Source: Stomoxys calcitrans
Taxonomy: Eukaryota > Arthropoda > Insecta > Diptera > Muscidae
Direction of reading: 5' to 3'
NCBI RefSeq assembly: GCF_963082655.1
Contig: NC_081552.1
Coordinates: forward strand, 58,322,561 to 58,386,560
Length of the DNA: 64,000 nucleotides
Every line of letters starts with the position of its first letter. Within the stretch, counting starts at the first letter, position 1. Under the pieces are notes generated by a model that saw only the letters and a list, made by a program, of their open reading frames with translations, did not search any database and had not been told where the DNA came from. Below are positions 22,742 through 34,620 of this stretch, one piece after another. Position numbers and translations under genes: made by a program.

Positions 22742-24200
22742 AAACAAGTAAAAAGGCGTTAAGTTCGGCCGGGCCGAACTTTGGATACCCACCACCTCGG
22801 GTATATATGTAAACACCTTTCATCAAAATTCTGTGAAAATTGTATACCTTATACTCATATACCTCATACCGATCTGAACTATATACGACACGGATGTCGA
22901 AAAGCCTAACATAAGTCACTGTGTCAAATTTCAGTGAAATCGGATTATAAATGCGCCTTTTAGGGGGCCAAGACTTTAAATCGAGATATCGGTCCACATG
23001 GCAGCTATATCCAAATCTGGACCGATTTAGGCCAAGTTGCATAAACATGTCGAAGAGCCTAACACTAAGCACTGTCCCAAATTTCGGCGAAATCGGACAA
23101 TAAATGCCTCTTTTATAGGCCCTAAATCTTAAATCCAGAGATCGGTCTATATGGCAGCTATATTCAAATATGACTGGTCTGGACAAAATTGAAGAAGGAC
23201 ATCGAAGAGCCTAACCAAACTCACTGTCTCAAATTTCAGCGACTTCGGACAATAAATGCGTCTTTTATGGCCCCACAACCTAAAACCTAGATATCGGTCT
23301 ATATGGCAGCTATATCCAAATCTGGACCGATCTGTGCGATATTGCAGAAGTATGTCAAGGGGCTTCATTTAACTCACTTTTCCAAATTTCGGGGACATCG
23401 GGCAATAAATGAGCATTTTATGGGCCCAAAACCATAAATCAAGAAATCGGTCTATATGGCAGCTATATCCAAATTTGAACCGATCTGGACCAAATTGAAG
23501 AAATATGTCAAAGGGCCTAACACATCTCACTGTCCCAAATTTCAGCAAAATCGGATAATGAATGTGGCTATTATGGGCCTTAGACCCTAAATTGGAGGAT
23601 CGGTCTATATGGCAGCTATATCCAAATCTGAACCGATCTGAGCCAAATTAACGAAGGATGTCGATGGGCCTTACACAATTCACTGCCCCGAATTTCATCA
23701 AAATCGGATAATAAATGTGGCTTTTATGGGCATTAGACCCTAAATTGGAGGATCGGTCTATATGGCAGCTATATCCAAATCTGGACCGATCTGAGCCAAA
23801 TTGACAAAGGATGTCGAAGGGCCTAACACAACTCACTGTCCCAAATTTCAGCAAAATCGGATAATAAATGTGGCTTTTATGGGCCTAAGACCCTAAATCG
23901 GCGGATCGGTCTATATGGGGGCTATATCAAGATATAGTCCGATATAGCCCATCTTCGAACTTAACCTGCTTATGGACAAAAAAATAATCTGTGCAAAATT
24001 TCAGCTTAATATCTCTATTTTTAAAGATTGTAGCGTGATTTCAACAGACAGATGGACAGACGGACGGACATGGCTAGATCGTCTTAGATTTTTACGCTGA
24101 TCAAGAATATATATACTTTATAGGGTCGGAAATGGATATTTCGATGTGTTGCAAACGGAATGACAAAATGAATATACCCCCATCCTTCGGTGGTGGGTAT
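22742..24200 (-). mobile_element. HINE-like element, family B, complete (reference copy)
   Basis: Left edge AAAACAAGTAAAAAGGCG, palindrome TTCGGCCGGGCCGAA (22768-22782), subterminal ATACCCACCACCTCGGGTAT, about seven units with cores at 23298, 23451, 23604 and 23757 (exactly 153 bp apart), GACAGATGGACAGACGGACG at 24043-24066, TATATATACTTTATAGGGTC block and right edge GGTGGTGGGTATAA. It abuts the next HINE with no spacer. Confidence 0.88.
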
Positions 24201-25206
24201 AACAAGTAAAAGCGTGCTAAGTTCGGCCGGGTCGAATCTTATATACCCTGCACCATGGATCGCATTTGTCGAGTTCTTTTCCCGGCATCTCTTCTTAGGC
24301 AAAATAGGATATAAGAAAAGATTTGCTCTGCTATTAGAGCGATATCAAGATATGGTCCGGTTTGGACCACAATTAAATTATATGTTGGAGACCTGTGTAA
24401 AATGTCAGTCAATTCGAATAAGAATTGCGCCCTTTGGGGCTCAAGAAGTAAATAGAGAGATCGATTTATATGGGAGCTGTATCGGGCTATGGACCGATTC
24501 AGACCATAATAAACACGTATGTTGATGGTCATGAGAGAATCCGTCGTACAAAATTTCAAGCAAATCAGATAATAATTGCGACCCCTACAGGCTCAAGAAG
24601 TCAAGATCCCAGATCTGTTTATATGACAGCTATATCAGGTTATGAACCGATTTGAACCATACTTGGCACAGTTGTTGGATATCATAACAAAATACTACTT
24701 GCTAAAATTCATTAAAATCGGAAAAGAATTGCGCCCTCTAGAGGTTCAAGAAGTCAAGACCCAAGATCGGTTTATATGACAGCTATATCAGGTTATGGAC
24801 TGATTGGAACCATACTTGGCACAGTTGTTGGATATCATAACAAAACATGTCTTGCAAAATTTCATTCCAATCGGATAAGAATTGCGCACTCTAGAGGCTC
24901 AAGGAGTCAAGACCCAAGATCGGTTTATATGGCAGCTATATCAAAACATGGACCGATATGGCCCATTTACAATACCAACCGACCTACACTAATAAAAAGT
25001 ATTTGTGCAAAATTTCAAGCGGCTAGCTATACTCCTTCGGAAGTTAACGTGCTTTCGGCAGACAGACGGACGGACATGGCTAGATCGACATAAAATGTCA
25101 CGACGATCAAGAATATAAACACGTTATGGAGCCTCAGACGAATATTAGTAGTTACAAACAGAATGACTAAATTAGTATACCCCCATCATATGTTGTAGGG
25201 TATAAA
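24201..25206 (-). mobile_element. HINE-like element, family A, complete
   Basis: AACAAGTAAAAGCGTGC with a palindrome (one change, GGGTCGAA), full 3' module, about four units, short GACGGACGGAC at 25063-25075 and a somewhat decayed 5' end (GTTGTAGGGTATAAAA). It shares the T/A dinucleotide boundary with the B element on its left. Confidence 0.85.
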
Positions 25207-26018
25207 ATGTTTATGCAAAATTAAAATTTTGGTTTTAAACAATAATCTCGATGTTAGGCTGTATTTAGAGAGTTTTTCGCTGAAAGATAGTCCTTAATTT
25301 AATAAAAAATTTTATATAAAAAATTCTTTAAAATTTTTTAGAAATAATTTAAAAAAAATTTTGTCAAAAAAAATTTTGTTATAAGAGAATATTACGCTGA
25401 AATTTTGTCCCTAGACAAATATTATAAATTTTTTTTTGTTTAAAATTTCATTAATTTTTTTTTCACTAAGAATTTTATAACAATTTTGCCCTTAAAAAAA
25501 GTAGTTTAAGGCGACCCTCAAAAAAATGCGGCATCAGCAAAAGTCTAGGCCACATAAAAGACGCATTTGTAATCCGATCTCGCTGAAATTTGAAACAGTG
25601 ACTTATGTTAGGTTTTTTCGACATCCGTGTCGTATATGCCTCAGTTGGTCTGTATTTGGATGTAGCTACCATAAACATCAATACTTTGTTCTACAAAATT
25701 GAACAATGACTTGTATTTATCCAAATCGGACCAAATCGGTTAACTAGATAAGGATATAACGGAACTAATCTTGTGGTTGCGAAACTAGAACACTACAATT
25801 TCTGTAAGTAAACAATAAAAATCGGAGCGATTTTGGCGCAAAAAGTCATAGAAAATCTAAATATTAAAATTTATCAAATATCGAAAATATTATCAAATTA
25901 TATAAAAATGTGAAGTAAAAGAAACAGCTTCTGTTGTATATGTGGTTTGCATGTGGATAAACGACATAAAAAAAATGTGTCGGTAAAGAAGCATATTATT
26001 TCTCTTTATGAAAAACTA
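25207..26018. other. AT-rich unassigned sequence with a B-type unit remnant
   Basis: 25210-25500 is A/T homopolymer-rich without recognisable content. About 25540-25760 resembles one and a half family-B array units (ACATAAAAGACGCATTTGTA, CCGATCTCGCTGAAATTTG, TCGACATCC), with no termini. No supported gene. Confidence 0.4.
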
Positions 26019-26136
26019 GCTGGGCAGGCCCCGCTCCGCTTCGCCTTCTTTTACTTTATATGGAACAAAACAATCTTTGCAAATTTATTTTCGACAATTA
26101 AACAGCTTTTGGTAAAATACCATGCTACGAAATATA
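26019..26136 (+). repeat. Unknown repeat Y, left part (copy 1)
   Basis: CCGCTCCGCTTCGCCTTC and TTTTACTTTATATGGAACAA match 49078-49195. The copy is interrupted by the fold-back element 26137-26743 and resumes at 26746 up to about 26890. Its identity is unknown; no coding. Confidence 0.6.
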
Positions 26137-26249
26137 AAGGGTGATTTTTTTGAGGTTAGGATTTTCATGCATTAGTATTTGACAGATCACGTGGGATTTC
26201 AGACATGGTGTCAAAGAGAAAGATGCTCAGTATGCTTTGACATTTCATC

Positions 26250-26339
26250 ATGAATAGACTTACTAACGAGCAACGCTTGCAAATCATTGAATTTTATTAC
26301 CAAAATCAGTGTTCGGTTCGAAATGTGTTCATTCACCGT
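26250..26339 (+). pseudogene. Transposase N-terminal fragment (HTH start)
   Basis: MNRLTNEQRLQIIEFYYQNQ at the start of this frame is a helix-turn-helix N-terminus of insect Tc1/mariner-type transposases. The same sequence is repeated on the minus strand in the right arm (about 26541-26630). The coding stops being collinear at about 26340. It is a fragment only; no protein is expected. Confidence 0.7.
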
Positions 26340-26534
26340 AACGTTGCGTCCAACATCATCTTTGAAAAAATACGGTCCAATGATTCCACCAGCGTACAAA
26401 CCACACCAAACAGTGCATTTTTCGGGATGCATGGGCAGTTCTTGAACGGCTTCTGGTTGCTCTTCACTCCAAATACGGCAATTTTGCTTATTTACGTAGC
26501 CATTCAACCAGAAATGAGCCTCATCGCTGAACAA
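26340..26534 (-). pseudogene. Transposase catalytic-domain fragment (DDE type)
   Basis: Minus-strand frame with FSDEAHFWLNGYVNKQN, HPEKCTVWCGLYAGGIIGPY and FFKDDVGRNVTVNEH. FSDEAHF holds the first catalytic aspartate region of the IS630-Tc1-mariner DDE fold; the second and third acidic motifs are missing. It sits inverted relative to the left-arm N-terminal fragment. The gene is dead. Confidence 0.75.
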
Positions 26535-26745
26535 AATTTGTCAAAATTTGAACACATTTCGAACCGAACACTGATTTTGGTAATAAAATTCAATGATTTG
26601 CAAGCGTTGCTCGTTAGTAAGTCTATTCATGATGAAATGTCAAAGCATACTGAGCATCTTTCTCTTTGACACCATGTCTGAAATCCCACGTGATCTGTCA
26701 AATACTAATGCATGAAAATCCTAACCTCAAAAAAATCACCCTTTA

Positions 26746-26997
26746 GTATATGTATATCGCTTGACTAATAGCATAACAATATGAATGCTTTTATCTGAAT
26801 CCTACATTATATTCATTGGTCTTCGAATTCGCTCGAAGGGTTTTGGGTCATTTAAAATTGGATGTTAGATGTACTCCACCCTTAAAAGACTTTATTTGAG
26901 CCTGATATTCACAGGGGGATTTTGGGAGTGGGAAGGCCCCCAGGGTAGTATTTTGTGGGTTTAGGGGGTGGTGTTGTTGTCGTTGTTGTAGCAGTTT
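26746..26997 (+). repeat. Repeat Y, right part (copy 1), then GT-rich tail
   Basis: GTATATGTATATCGCTTGAC and on to about 26890 match 49185-49290. Then 26905-26997 holds GGGGGATTTTGGGAGTGGG (like repeat W) and a GTTGTTGTCGTTGTTGTAGC tail, which resembles the reversed (CAA)n tail of the retroposon at 8647-8748. Confidence 0.45.
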
Positions 26998-28175
26998 ATT
27001 ATACCCTCCACCATAAGATGGGGGGTATAGTAATTTCGTCATTCTGTTTGTAACTACTCGAAATATTCGTCTGAGACCCCATAAAGTATATACATTCTTG
27101 ATCGTCGTGACATTTAATGTCGATCTAGCCATGTCCGTCCGTCTGTCCGTCCGTCCGTCTGTCTGTCGAAAGCACGCTAACTTCCGAAGGAGTAAAACTA
27201 GCCGCTTGAAATTTTGCACAAATACTTCTTATTAGTGTAGGTCGGTTGGTATTGTAAATGGGCCATATCGGTTCATGTTTTGATATAGCTGCCATATAAA
27301 CCGATCTTGGGTCTTGACTTCTTGAGCCTCTAGAGTGCGCAATTCTTATCCGATTAGAATAAAATTTTGCACGACGTGTTTTGTTATGATATCCAACAAC
27401 AGCGCCAAGTATAGTTCAAATCGGTCAATAACCTGATATAGCTGCCATATAAACCGATCTTGGGTCTTGACTTCTTGAGCCTCTAGAGTGCGCAATTCTT
27501 ATCCGATTGGGATGAAATTTTGAACGACGTGTTTTGTTACGATATCCAACAACTGTGCAAAGTATGGTTCAAATCGGTTCATAACCTGATATAGCTGCCA
27601 TATAAACCGATCTTGGATCTTGACTTCTTGACCTCTAGAGGTCGCAATTCCTATCCGATTTGGCTGAAATTTTGCATGACGTATTTTATTTTTACTTTCA
27701 CCAACTGTGTCAAATAAGTTTTAAATCGGTTCATAACCTGATATAGCTGCCATATAAACCGATCTGGGATCTTGACTTCTTGACCCCTAGAGGTCGCAAT
27801 TATTATCCGATATGCCTGAAATTTTGTACGACGGATCCTCTCATGACCATCAACAAACGTGTTTATTATGGTCTGAATCGGTCTATAGCCCGATACAGAT
27901 CCCATATAAATCGTTCTCTCTATTTTACTTCGTGAGCCCAAATGGGCGCTATTCTTATACGAATTGGCTGAAATTTTACACAGGTCTCCAACATATAATT
28001 TAATTGTGGTCCGAACCGGATCATATCTTGATATCGTTTTAATAGCATAGCAACTCTTTTCTTATATCCTTTTTTGCCTAAGAAGAGATGCCGGGAAAAG
28101 AACTCGACAAATGCGATCCATGGTGGAGGGTATATAAGATTCGGACCGGCCGAACTTAGCACGCTTTTACTTGTT
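26998..28175 (+). mobile_element. HINE-like element, family A, complete
   Basis: TTATTATACCCTCCACCATA start, GTCCGTCTGTCCGTCCGTCC run at 27135-27170, about five units including the sub-family marker CGTGAGCCCAAATGGGCG, intact 3' module, palindrome with one change (TTCGGACCGGCCGAA) and end CTTTTACTTGTTG. Confidence 0.85.
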
Positions 28176-28254
28176 GTGTTCTATATTTCATCTGCTTGAT
28201 TCTGTTGAGGAACTCTGCGACTAAGATGATCAGGAACTCTGCGACTAAGATGGC

Positions 28255-29404
28255 GTGCGTCCACAGAGATCTGGGTCTCAGTCGTGTGGGTCTGGTCGGC
28301 CAGTTAAACAGGTAACGTATATCGTGGGGTCCTTGGTTACAATCGGATCATACATCTTGCACGTCGGCATCAATCCTTGCTCTGTAGGAGTTGAGGTGGC
28401 TGCATCTGCCGGAACATCATTGAGCCAGAACTACTCTGGTTTGCCGAGGTCAATTTCTTCAGGTGCAATGGGAGGCGGTCGTTCTCCAAGGACTACATTC
28501 ACCCGGTAGCCATTTACCGCATCTGCTACCATGTCTGCATGAATGTTGTCTAGACCTGCTTGATATGCCGCTTGATGAGGTTCTCTATTGTAGCGCAGCT
28601 CGGAGGGCAGCATTCTGAAAGATCTTAATATTATTCCACTGCGTGTCACAAAGTTGACGAGACCACACTGGCGCTGCATAACTCTCCACAGAACGGCCAA
28701 TTGCTTTGTATGTGGTCAACAAGGTTTCTTTGTCTGCACCCCAGTGCCGCCAGCAAGTGAATTGAGGATTTTGTTTCTACTTTTGACTTTATCGCAAAGT
28801 GCTGTGGCTCGGGAAGAGTAATGCATCAAGCATCTTTGCCACTGGTGAGAGAAGGGAGATCGGTCTGTACGACTCCCCCAAACTCGGGTCCTTTCCAGGC
28901 TTCAGTAGCGGGATCACTTTGCATATTTTCCAGACATCGGGAACTAAAAGAGTGTTCAAAGACAGGTTGAGGACAATAGTAAGGTACTCAACTCCAGGTG
29001 AATCCAGATTCTTCAACATCAATGTAGAGATTCCGTCGGGGCGCCGCGCATGACATTCGTAACTTTGCCCACGATAAATTGTGATGGCTGTTCATCTGCT
29101 CGGAGACCACGTAGCTGCGATTGGTATACTCTCTGAAGACAGCCCAATTGGCCTTCTTATGATTGATAAACGTCCGGCGCTCAGAGGTTATGAAGTCGGG
29201 TGGTCGGTCGATGATTAGAATTATGGGGAGGTGGTCTGACCCCAAAGAGATGGAGGCTTGCCAGGATGCTTCACTTAGGAGATCAGGGAATGCAATGGAG
29301 ATGTCTGGCGGGGTGGTGTGGACCCCCAATGTGGACTCCCGGAAGTGCGTATGAATTTCGTTCTCTACTCCCAAATACTTCTCATTTGAGACCCATATTG
29401 CCAT
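28255..29404 (-). pseudogene. Jockey-like non-LTR retrotransposon ORF2 relic
   Basis: Minus-strand pieces in order: end of an apurinic endonuclease-like domain (ASISLGSDHLPIILIID, about 29210-29265), a linker, then the start of reverse transcriptase (KICKVIPLLKPGKDPSLG and SYRPISLLSPVAKMLDALL, about 28800-28930), and after a large internal deletion a C-terminal region (NFVTRSGIILRSF, ELRYNREPHQAAYQAG, 28431-28660). The catalytic FADD-type RT motif is missing. Frame changes at about 29040 and 28790 and stops make it non-functional. The protein would have primed reverse transcription at a nicked target. Clade is inferred from these motifs. Confidence 0.65.
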
Positions 29405-32320
29405 GATCGGTAAATATGTATGTCCGTTTTATTATTACTTAGCCCTGAAAAAAATATAAGCATCGTGCTCTACTTTCAAATACTTTTTATTTTAAACTCA
29501 TATTGCCATTAGTTAAAGAAGATTTTATGGAATGGGGCGTCCCCCAAACACTTGGCCCTAAATTGGTTATCAAAATCGTTTTGTAATTGTTCACCTTTCA
29601 TGTGAGTCACATATTGCCATGGTCGGTAAATTTGTACTCTTTGGGAGTTGTTATGCCATTAGTTAAAGAAGAGTTTATGGAATGGGGCGTCCCCCAAACA
29701 CTTGGCCCCAAAATTGGTTATCAAATTCGTTTTGTAATTGTTCACCTTTCATTTGAGTCACATATTACCATGGTCGGTAAATTTGTACTCTTTGGGAGTT
29801 GTTATGAGAAAGGGGCGGTGTCCGAAATATATGGTCCCACATTTGGATATCAGATTCGTACTCTACTCTCAAATTCCTTCATATGAGCCCCATATTTCGA
29901 TGATCAGTAAATAATATAATTTGTGGGATGTTTTGTGGAAGGGGCAGACCCCCAGCAAATTGGTTCCGAAAGTGGGTATCAATTTCGTGCTCTACTTCCC
30001 AATACCATTCTTTTGACATGGTTATTCAATATGTCCGATATAGGAGTGTTTTGGGGGTAGATGGTCCCCCAAACACTTAGCCTTAATTTTGGGCATCAAA
30101 TTAGTTTTCTAATCTCTCATACCTTTCATATAACCCCTTATTGTAAAACTATCAATATGTCGTATTTGGGGATTGTTATGGGGGTGAGCCGTCCCCTAGA
30201 CAGTTTATCCCTAATTTTGACATCAGATTCATGGTCTACTACCAAATACCTTTCATTTGAGCCACATATTCCCATAGTTTCACTCAGTGACTTGGCCCTG
30301 AAAATATATATCAGATTCGTGTTCTGCTCCAAAATACCTCTTACTTGAGCCCCATATTGCAATGGTCAGCAAATATGCTCTTTTCGGGTGGTGTTATGGG
30401 GTGGATTGGCGACATTGGCAATCAGATTCGTGCTATGGTCGTAAATTTGTCCTCTTTGGGAGATGTTTTTGAAGAGAGGCGGACCCCCAAAAACTTGGTC
30501 CAACCTTTGGATATCGCATTTGCATTCAACATACAACTACCTTTTTTTTTAGCCCCATATTGCCATGGCCAGTAAATAAGTCATGTTTGAGGAATGTTTT
30601 GGGGAATAGGTGGACCCCAGATACATGGTCCCACATTAGGATCTCAGAATCGTATTCTTCCCGCAAATTCCCTTCATTTGAGTCCCATATTGCCATGGTC
30701 GGTGAATATGTCCAATTTTGCGCTATTTTGGGGGTTGGGGTAGTCCCCTATACACATGGTCCGAAAACTCAATATCAGATATGTTTTCTAATCTTAAATA
30801 CCTTTCATTTGTGTCCCATTTTGTTGTGTTTGGTCTATATATATAAATGGTAGGTTTGGGGGTAGGGCGTCCCCCCTAGGTACCCCATTCAAAATTTGGA
30901 TACTAAATTTTTGGTTTTAGGTTACTATAAGAGATCACAAAAAATTTCGCTTAAGTCGCACCACCCATCTCCGAGATCTGTCGTTTCTGAAAATTGGGGT
31001 AAGGGGGAGGGTCCGCCTCCCCCCCCTTCAGATATCAAAAAATGTAGTACCCTATTTCACCATGTTGTCATAATGGGTCAAATAACCCATTTCACGTTTC
31101 TTTAGGAGAAAAAGCGCCACCTAGACTTGAACGCAGTTTTTAATGTCAAATTCCGAATTTACTCTTTAATACCTTTCATTTGAACCCCATATAGCCATGG
31201 TCGGCTAATATGCCCATTTGGGGGATATTTAGGGGTGGGCGACCTCCCATTACTTGCACCTAATGTTTTATGCCGTATTTGTAACCTACTGCCTAATACT
31301 TTTCATTTCAGTCCCATATTGACATGAACGTTGAAAATATCTGTTTAGAGGAGTTTTGGGGTAAAGGGGACCGCTCGGTTCTTGGACCCGAATTTTAATA
31401 CCATATTTGTTTTCTGGTCTCCAATGCCTTTCATTTGATACCCTTATTGTGCCCATCGGAACATTTTCGAATATGGGTGCCGTTTTTGGGGTTAGGGGGA
31501 GGGTCCGCCTCCACCCGATATCTAAAAGTTATATAGCCTATGTTTCCTTTAAGACAAATCTACCCCTTAATTTTAAGGGGGAGAGTCCGTCCCCTTCCAA
31601 CACCGAAAAATTATATAGCCTAAGTTTCCTTCCAGACAAAAGAGTACACATCTGTTGTAAGAATTTTGTCCAGGGTATTTAAGGGGCTTCTCCAATCCAA
31701 AAAACCGCCAAAACGGGCATAAATGTCCAACGTCACAAAATGGGTATCGAGTGAAAGGTCTTTGGGACTTGACTATGAATCTGGGATGCACAATTAGGAC
31801 AGAGTCTGGGACCAGCCCACCCACTAAATACCCTTCAATAGTTCGATCGGGAAAATATGTCAATTAAAAGAAAGGTCTATGACAGAATATTTCGAATCTA
31901 ATGTTGGTATAAGGATTCAAGTATCTGGGTCACGTCCTACCGTTCCGCAGAACAGTAGATCGCGACAATAAAAGACTCAAATAAATTGTCGTTTGGTTAT
32001 TAGCGTCGGTAGAGGGGGCGGACCCTCTCCTCCCAATAAATGCAACGCCAAACTGTCATGTTGGATGACCGAGAATATATTGTAGTTAAATGAAAGGACA
32101 TGTCTGAGGGCAATCCCCCTCCCCCTATCCTACCCAAAAAAAAGGAATTAAGAATAATATACGAATAATATAAAATAATATATGAAGGCCGATCAGTATA
32201 AAATAGGACAGAAATAATTGGTTCTTTGGGATGGACACAGGAGGACCTGCGTATCTTTAAGAATGTAGTATCCCAAGTGGTCGCTTAGAAATATGATTTT
32301 AAATGTAGATAACCAATACA
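29380..32320 (+). repeat. Degenerate tandem repeat W (~127 bp)
   Basis: The motif CATTTGAGNCCCATATTGCCATGGTCGG-like recurs about 13 times (29394, 29499, 29610, 29761, 29891, about 30017, 30138, 30265, 30352, 30556, 30685, 30810, 31188), each followed by a G-run with GGGGTGGNCGNCCCCC and CTTGGNCC, then CAGATTCGTNCTCTAC. From about 31640 to 32320 the pattern is lost. No coding function; long frames here are accidental. One duplicate pair (29510-29600 and 29660-29750) is nearly identical and so more recent. Confidence 0.6.
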
Positions 32321-32321
32321 A

Positions 32322-33417
32322 AACAAGTAAAAGCGTGCTAAGTTCGGCCGGGCCGAATCTTATATACTCTCCACCATGGATCGCATTTGTCGAGTTCTTT
32401 TCCCGGCATCTCTTCTTAGGCAAAAAAGGATACAGGAAAAGATTTGCTATGTTATTAGAGAGATATCAAGATATGGTCCGGTTTGGACCACAATTAAATT
32501 GTATGTTGGAGACCTGTGTAAAATGTCAGCCAATTCGAATAAGAATTGCGCCCTATGGGGGCTCAAGAAGTAAATAGAGAGATCGATTTATGTGGGAGCT
32601 GTATCGGGCTATAGACCGATTCAGACCATAATAAACATGTATGTTGATGGTCATGAGAGGATCCGTCGTACAAAATTTCAGGCAAATCGGATAATAATTG
32701 CGACCTCTTGAAGCTCAAGAAGTCAAGTCCCCAGATCTGTTTATATGGCAGCTATATCAGGTTATGGACCGATTTGAACCATACATGGCGCAGTTATTGG
32801 ATATCATAACAAAATACTTCTTGCAAAAACTCATTCAAATCGGATTAGAATTGCGCCTTCTAGAGGCTCAAGAAGTCAAGACCCAAGATCGGTTTATGTG
32901 ACAGCTATAACAGGTTATGAACCGATTTAAACCATACTTGGCACATTTGTTGGACATCATAACAAAACACGTCGTGCAAAATTTCATTCCAATCGGATAA
33001 GAATTGCGCACTCTAGAGGCTCAAGAAGTCAAGACCCAAGATCGGTTTATATGGCAGCTATATCAGGTTATGGACCGATTTGAACCATACTTGGCACACT
33101 TGTTGGATATCATAACAAAACACTTCGAGCAAATTTCATTCCAATCGGATGAGAATTGCGCATTCTAGAGGCTCAAGAAGTCAAACACAAGATCGGCATA
33201 AGATTATATGGCAGCTATATCAAAACATGGACCGATATGGCCCATTTACAATACCAACCGACCTAAACTAATAAGAAGTATTTGTGCAAAATTTCAAGCG
33301 GCTAGCTTTACTCCTTCGAAAGTTAGACTGCTTTCGACAGACAGACGGACGGACGGACATGGCTAGATCGACGTAAAATGTCGCGACGATCAAGAATATG
33401 GTGGAGGGTATAAAAAT
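32322..33417 (-). mobile_element. HINE-like element, family A, 5' block deleted
   Basis: Complete 3' terminus (AAAACAAGTAAAAGCGTGC with palindrome) and 3' module, about five units, GACAGACGGACGGACGGAC at 33337-33357. The stretch between ATCAAGAAT and ATGGTGGAGGGTATAAAAA (the TATATATACTTTATGGGG block and 5' arm) is deleted. Confidence 0.85.
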
Positions 33418-34387
33418 CAACTAGTGTGCCCTGAATATCTGATAGCCTCCTTCAAAATGCTTGACATTATGGGGTTCAAACAAAATCGTGCTCTAGCACG
33501 ATACTGATATTACTTCAGAGTCCGCCTCTAAACTCCCTTCAAACCAATCATGATTGCCTACTGTGGCGCTAAATAATAGGTATTTGATAGTAGAAAATGA
33601 ATTTGATATCCAAGTTTGAGGCTAAATGTTTGGGGGTCGTGCCAACCCATAAACTCTCCCTAAACCAAGGCAATTGGGGCTCAAATTAAAGAAATTTGAG
33701 AGTAGAGCACGATGCAGATATTTTTTCAGGGCTAAGTACGAGCTAATGCTGGCAACATTTGTGAGATACTATGCCATGAAAAGCTTCCCTCCAAAGTGGT
33801 GTCGCACTGCGGCACGCCGTTCGGACTCGGCTGTAAAAAGGTGGCTCCTTATCATTAAGCTTAAAACTTGAACCCACTGCGCTCATTGATATATGAGAAG
33901 TTTGCCCCTTTTCCTTAGTGGAATCTTCTGGGCGAAATTTCTTGTTTGTTTGTAAGTACGTGTGTGGCCGTCCCACCCTGTGTACCCTCCAAAAGTGGAC
34001 ATATTTGTGGATTATGGCAAAAATTGGGCTCAAATCTGTATCTGTTTCAGGGTCACCTCAGTTCATAAACTCCCCCTAAACCACACACATATACCGACTA
34101 TAGCAATACGTAGTTTGGCTACTCCAATCCACCACCAAATCCAAGAGGATGAAGTACATCTAACATCGAAACTTTAATGGGCGATAGTGTAATGAAGAAT
34201 CTATCGTGTAAGGAAAACGACGCTGTTCCGAAACGGAATACCATCAGATTTAACATACTTTGAACCATCTCTCCCAGAATATGCCCTTTCAGAAGGAGAA
34301 TTTATAAAACAACATTTTATATCCCAATTTCATTATCTCGTTCGGGATTTAGAATTTTCGAAAAGAGAAACCGATCATCTAGGTTCC
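33418..34387 (-). repeat. Reversed W-type repeats and unassigned sequence
   Basis: 33450-33730 and 33955-34110 contain W-like phrases in the reverse sense (GAGCACGAT, CTCCCCCTAAACCAC). 34190-34387 is unassigned. The block at 33735-33950 is listed separately. Confidence 0.4.
33735..33950 (+). repeat. Possible SINE body (tRNA-derived family, head missing)
   Basis: Contains GCTGGCAACATTTGTGAG, TGTCGCACTGCGGCACGCCG, TTCGGACTCGGCTGTAAAAA and GTTTGCCCCTTTTCCTTAGT. I recognise this as resembling the body of a tRNA-headed fly SINE, but that rests on memory, not on a second copy here. No coding. Confidence 0.4.
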
Positions 34388-34620
34388 AGACTTAGGTTAG
34401 GTTGAAAAGAGGGTGCAGATATTAAACCGCTCCATGCCACTATGGAAATACCCCTAAGCCAGAAATTGGCTTGTTGTGCGCTCTAAAAACTATAAAGTAA
34501 CTCCTAAAAAGAAAATTTTAAGATAGGAATTCCGTGCTACTTACAAAATTCATAAATTGTCCTTAATTGTTTTCAATACCACTCCCCTAAGTTGGTTCAT
34601 GTCTGATATTGTGTCTCCAC
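34388..34620 (-). repeat. 3' untranslated part of the LINE relic
   Basis: Lies between the end of the coding relic and a terminal GGTTAGGTTGAAAAG block (34396-34412). It has no coding content and follows the ORF2 C-terminus directly on the minus strand, so it is read as the element's 3' UTR. The far end is not certain. Confidence 0.5.

Larger units (their letters stand above)
26137..26743. mobile_element. Fold-back Tc1/mariner-type relic
   Basis: Two arms of about 200 bp are near-perfect inverted copies (left from AAGGGTGATTTTTTTGAGG, right ending in the complement), flanked by TA at 26135-26136 and 26744-26745. Both arms carry the start of the transposase frame, one on each strand, and the centre holds an inverted piece of the catalytic domain. 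So the element duplicated its 5' end at both termini and lost the rest. Comparison with repeat Y at 49170-49200 gives the empty site. Confidence 0.85.

Noticed and set aside
29587..30853. Series of 70-100-codon frames on the plus strand
   Set aside because: They recur with the ~127-bp W repeat, have no domain, and overlap frames on the other strand equally well.
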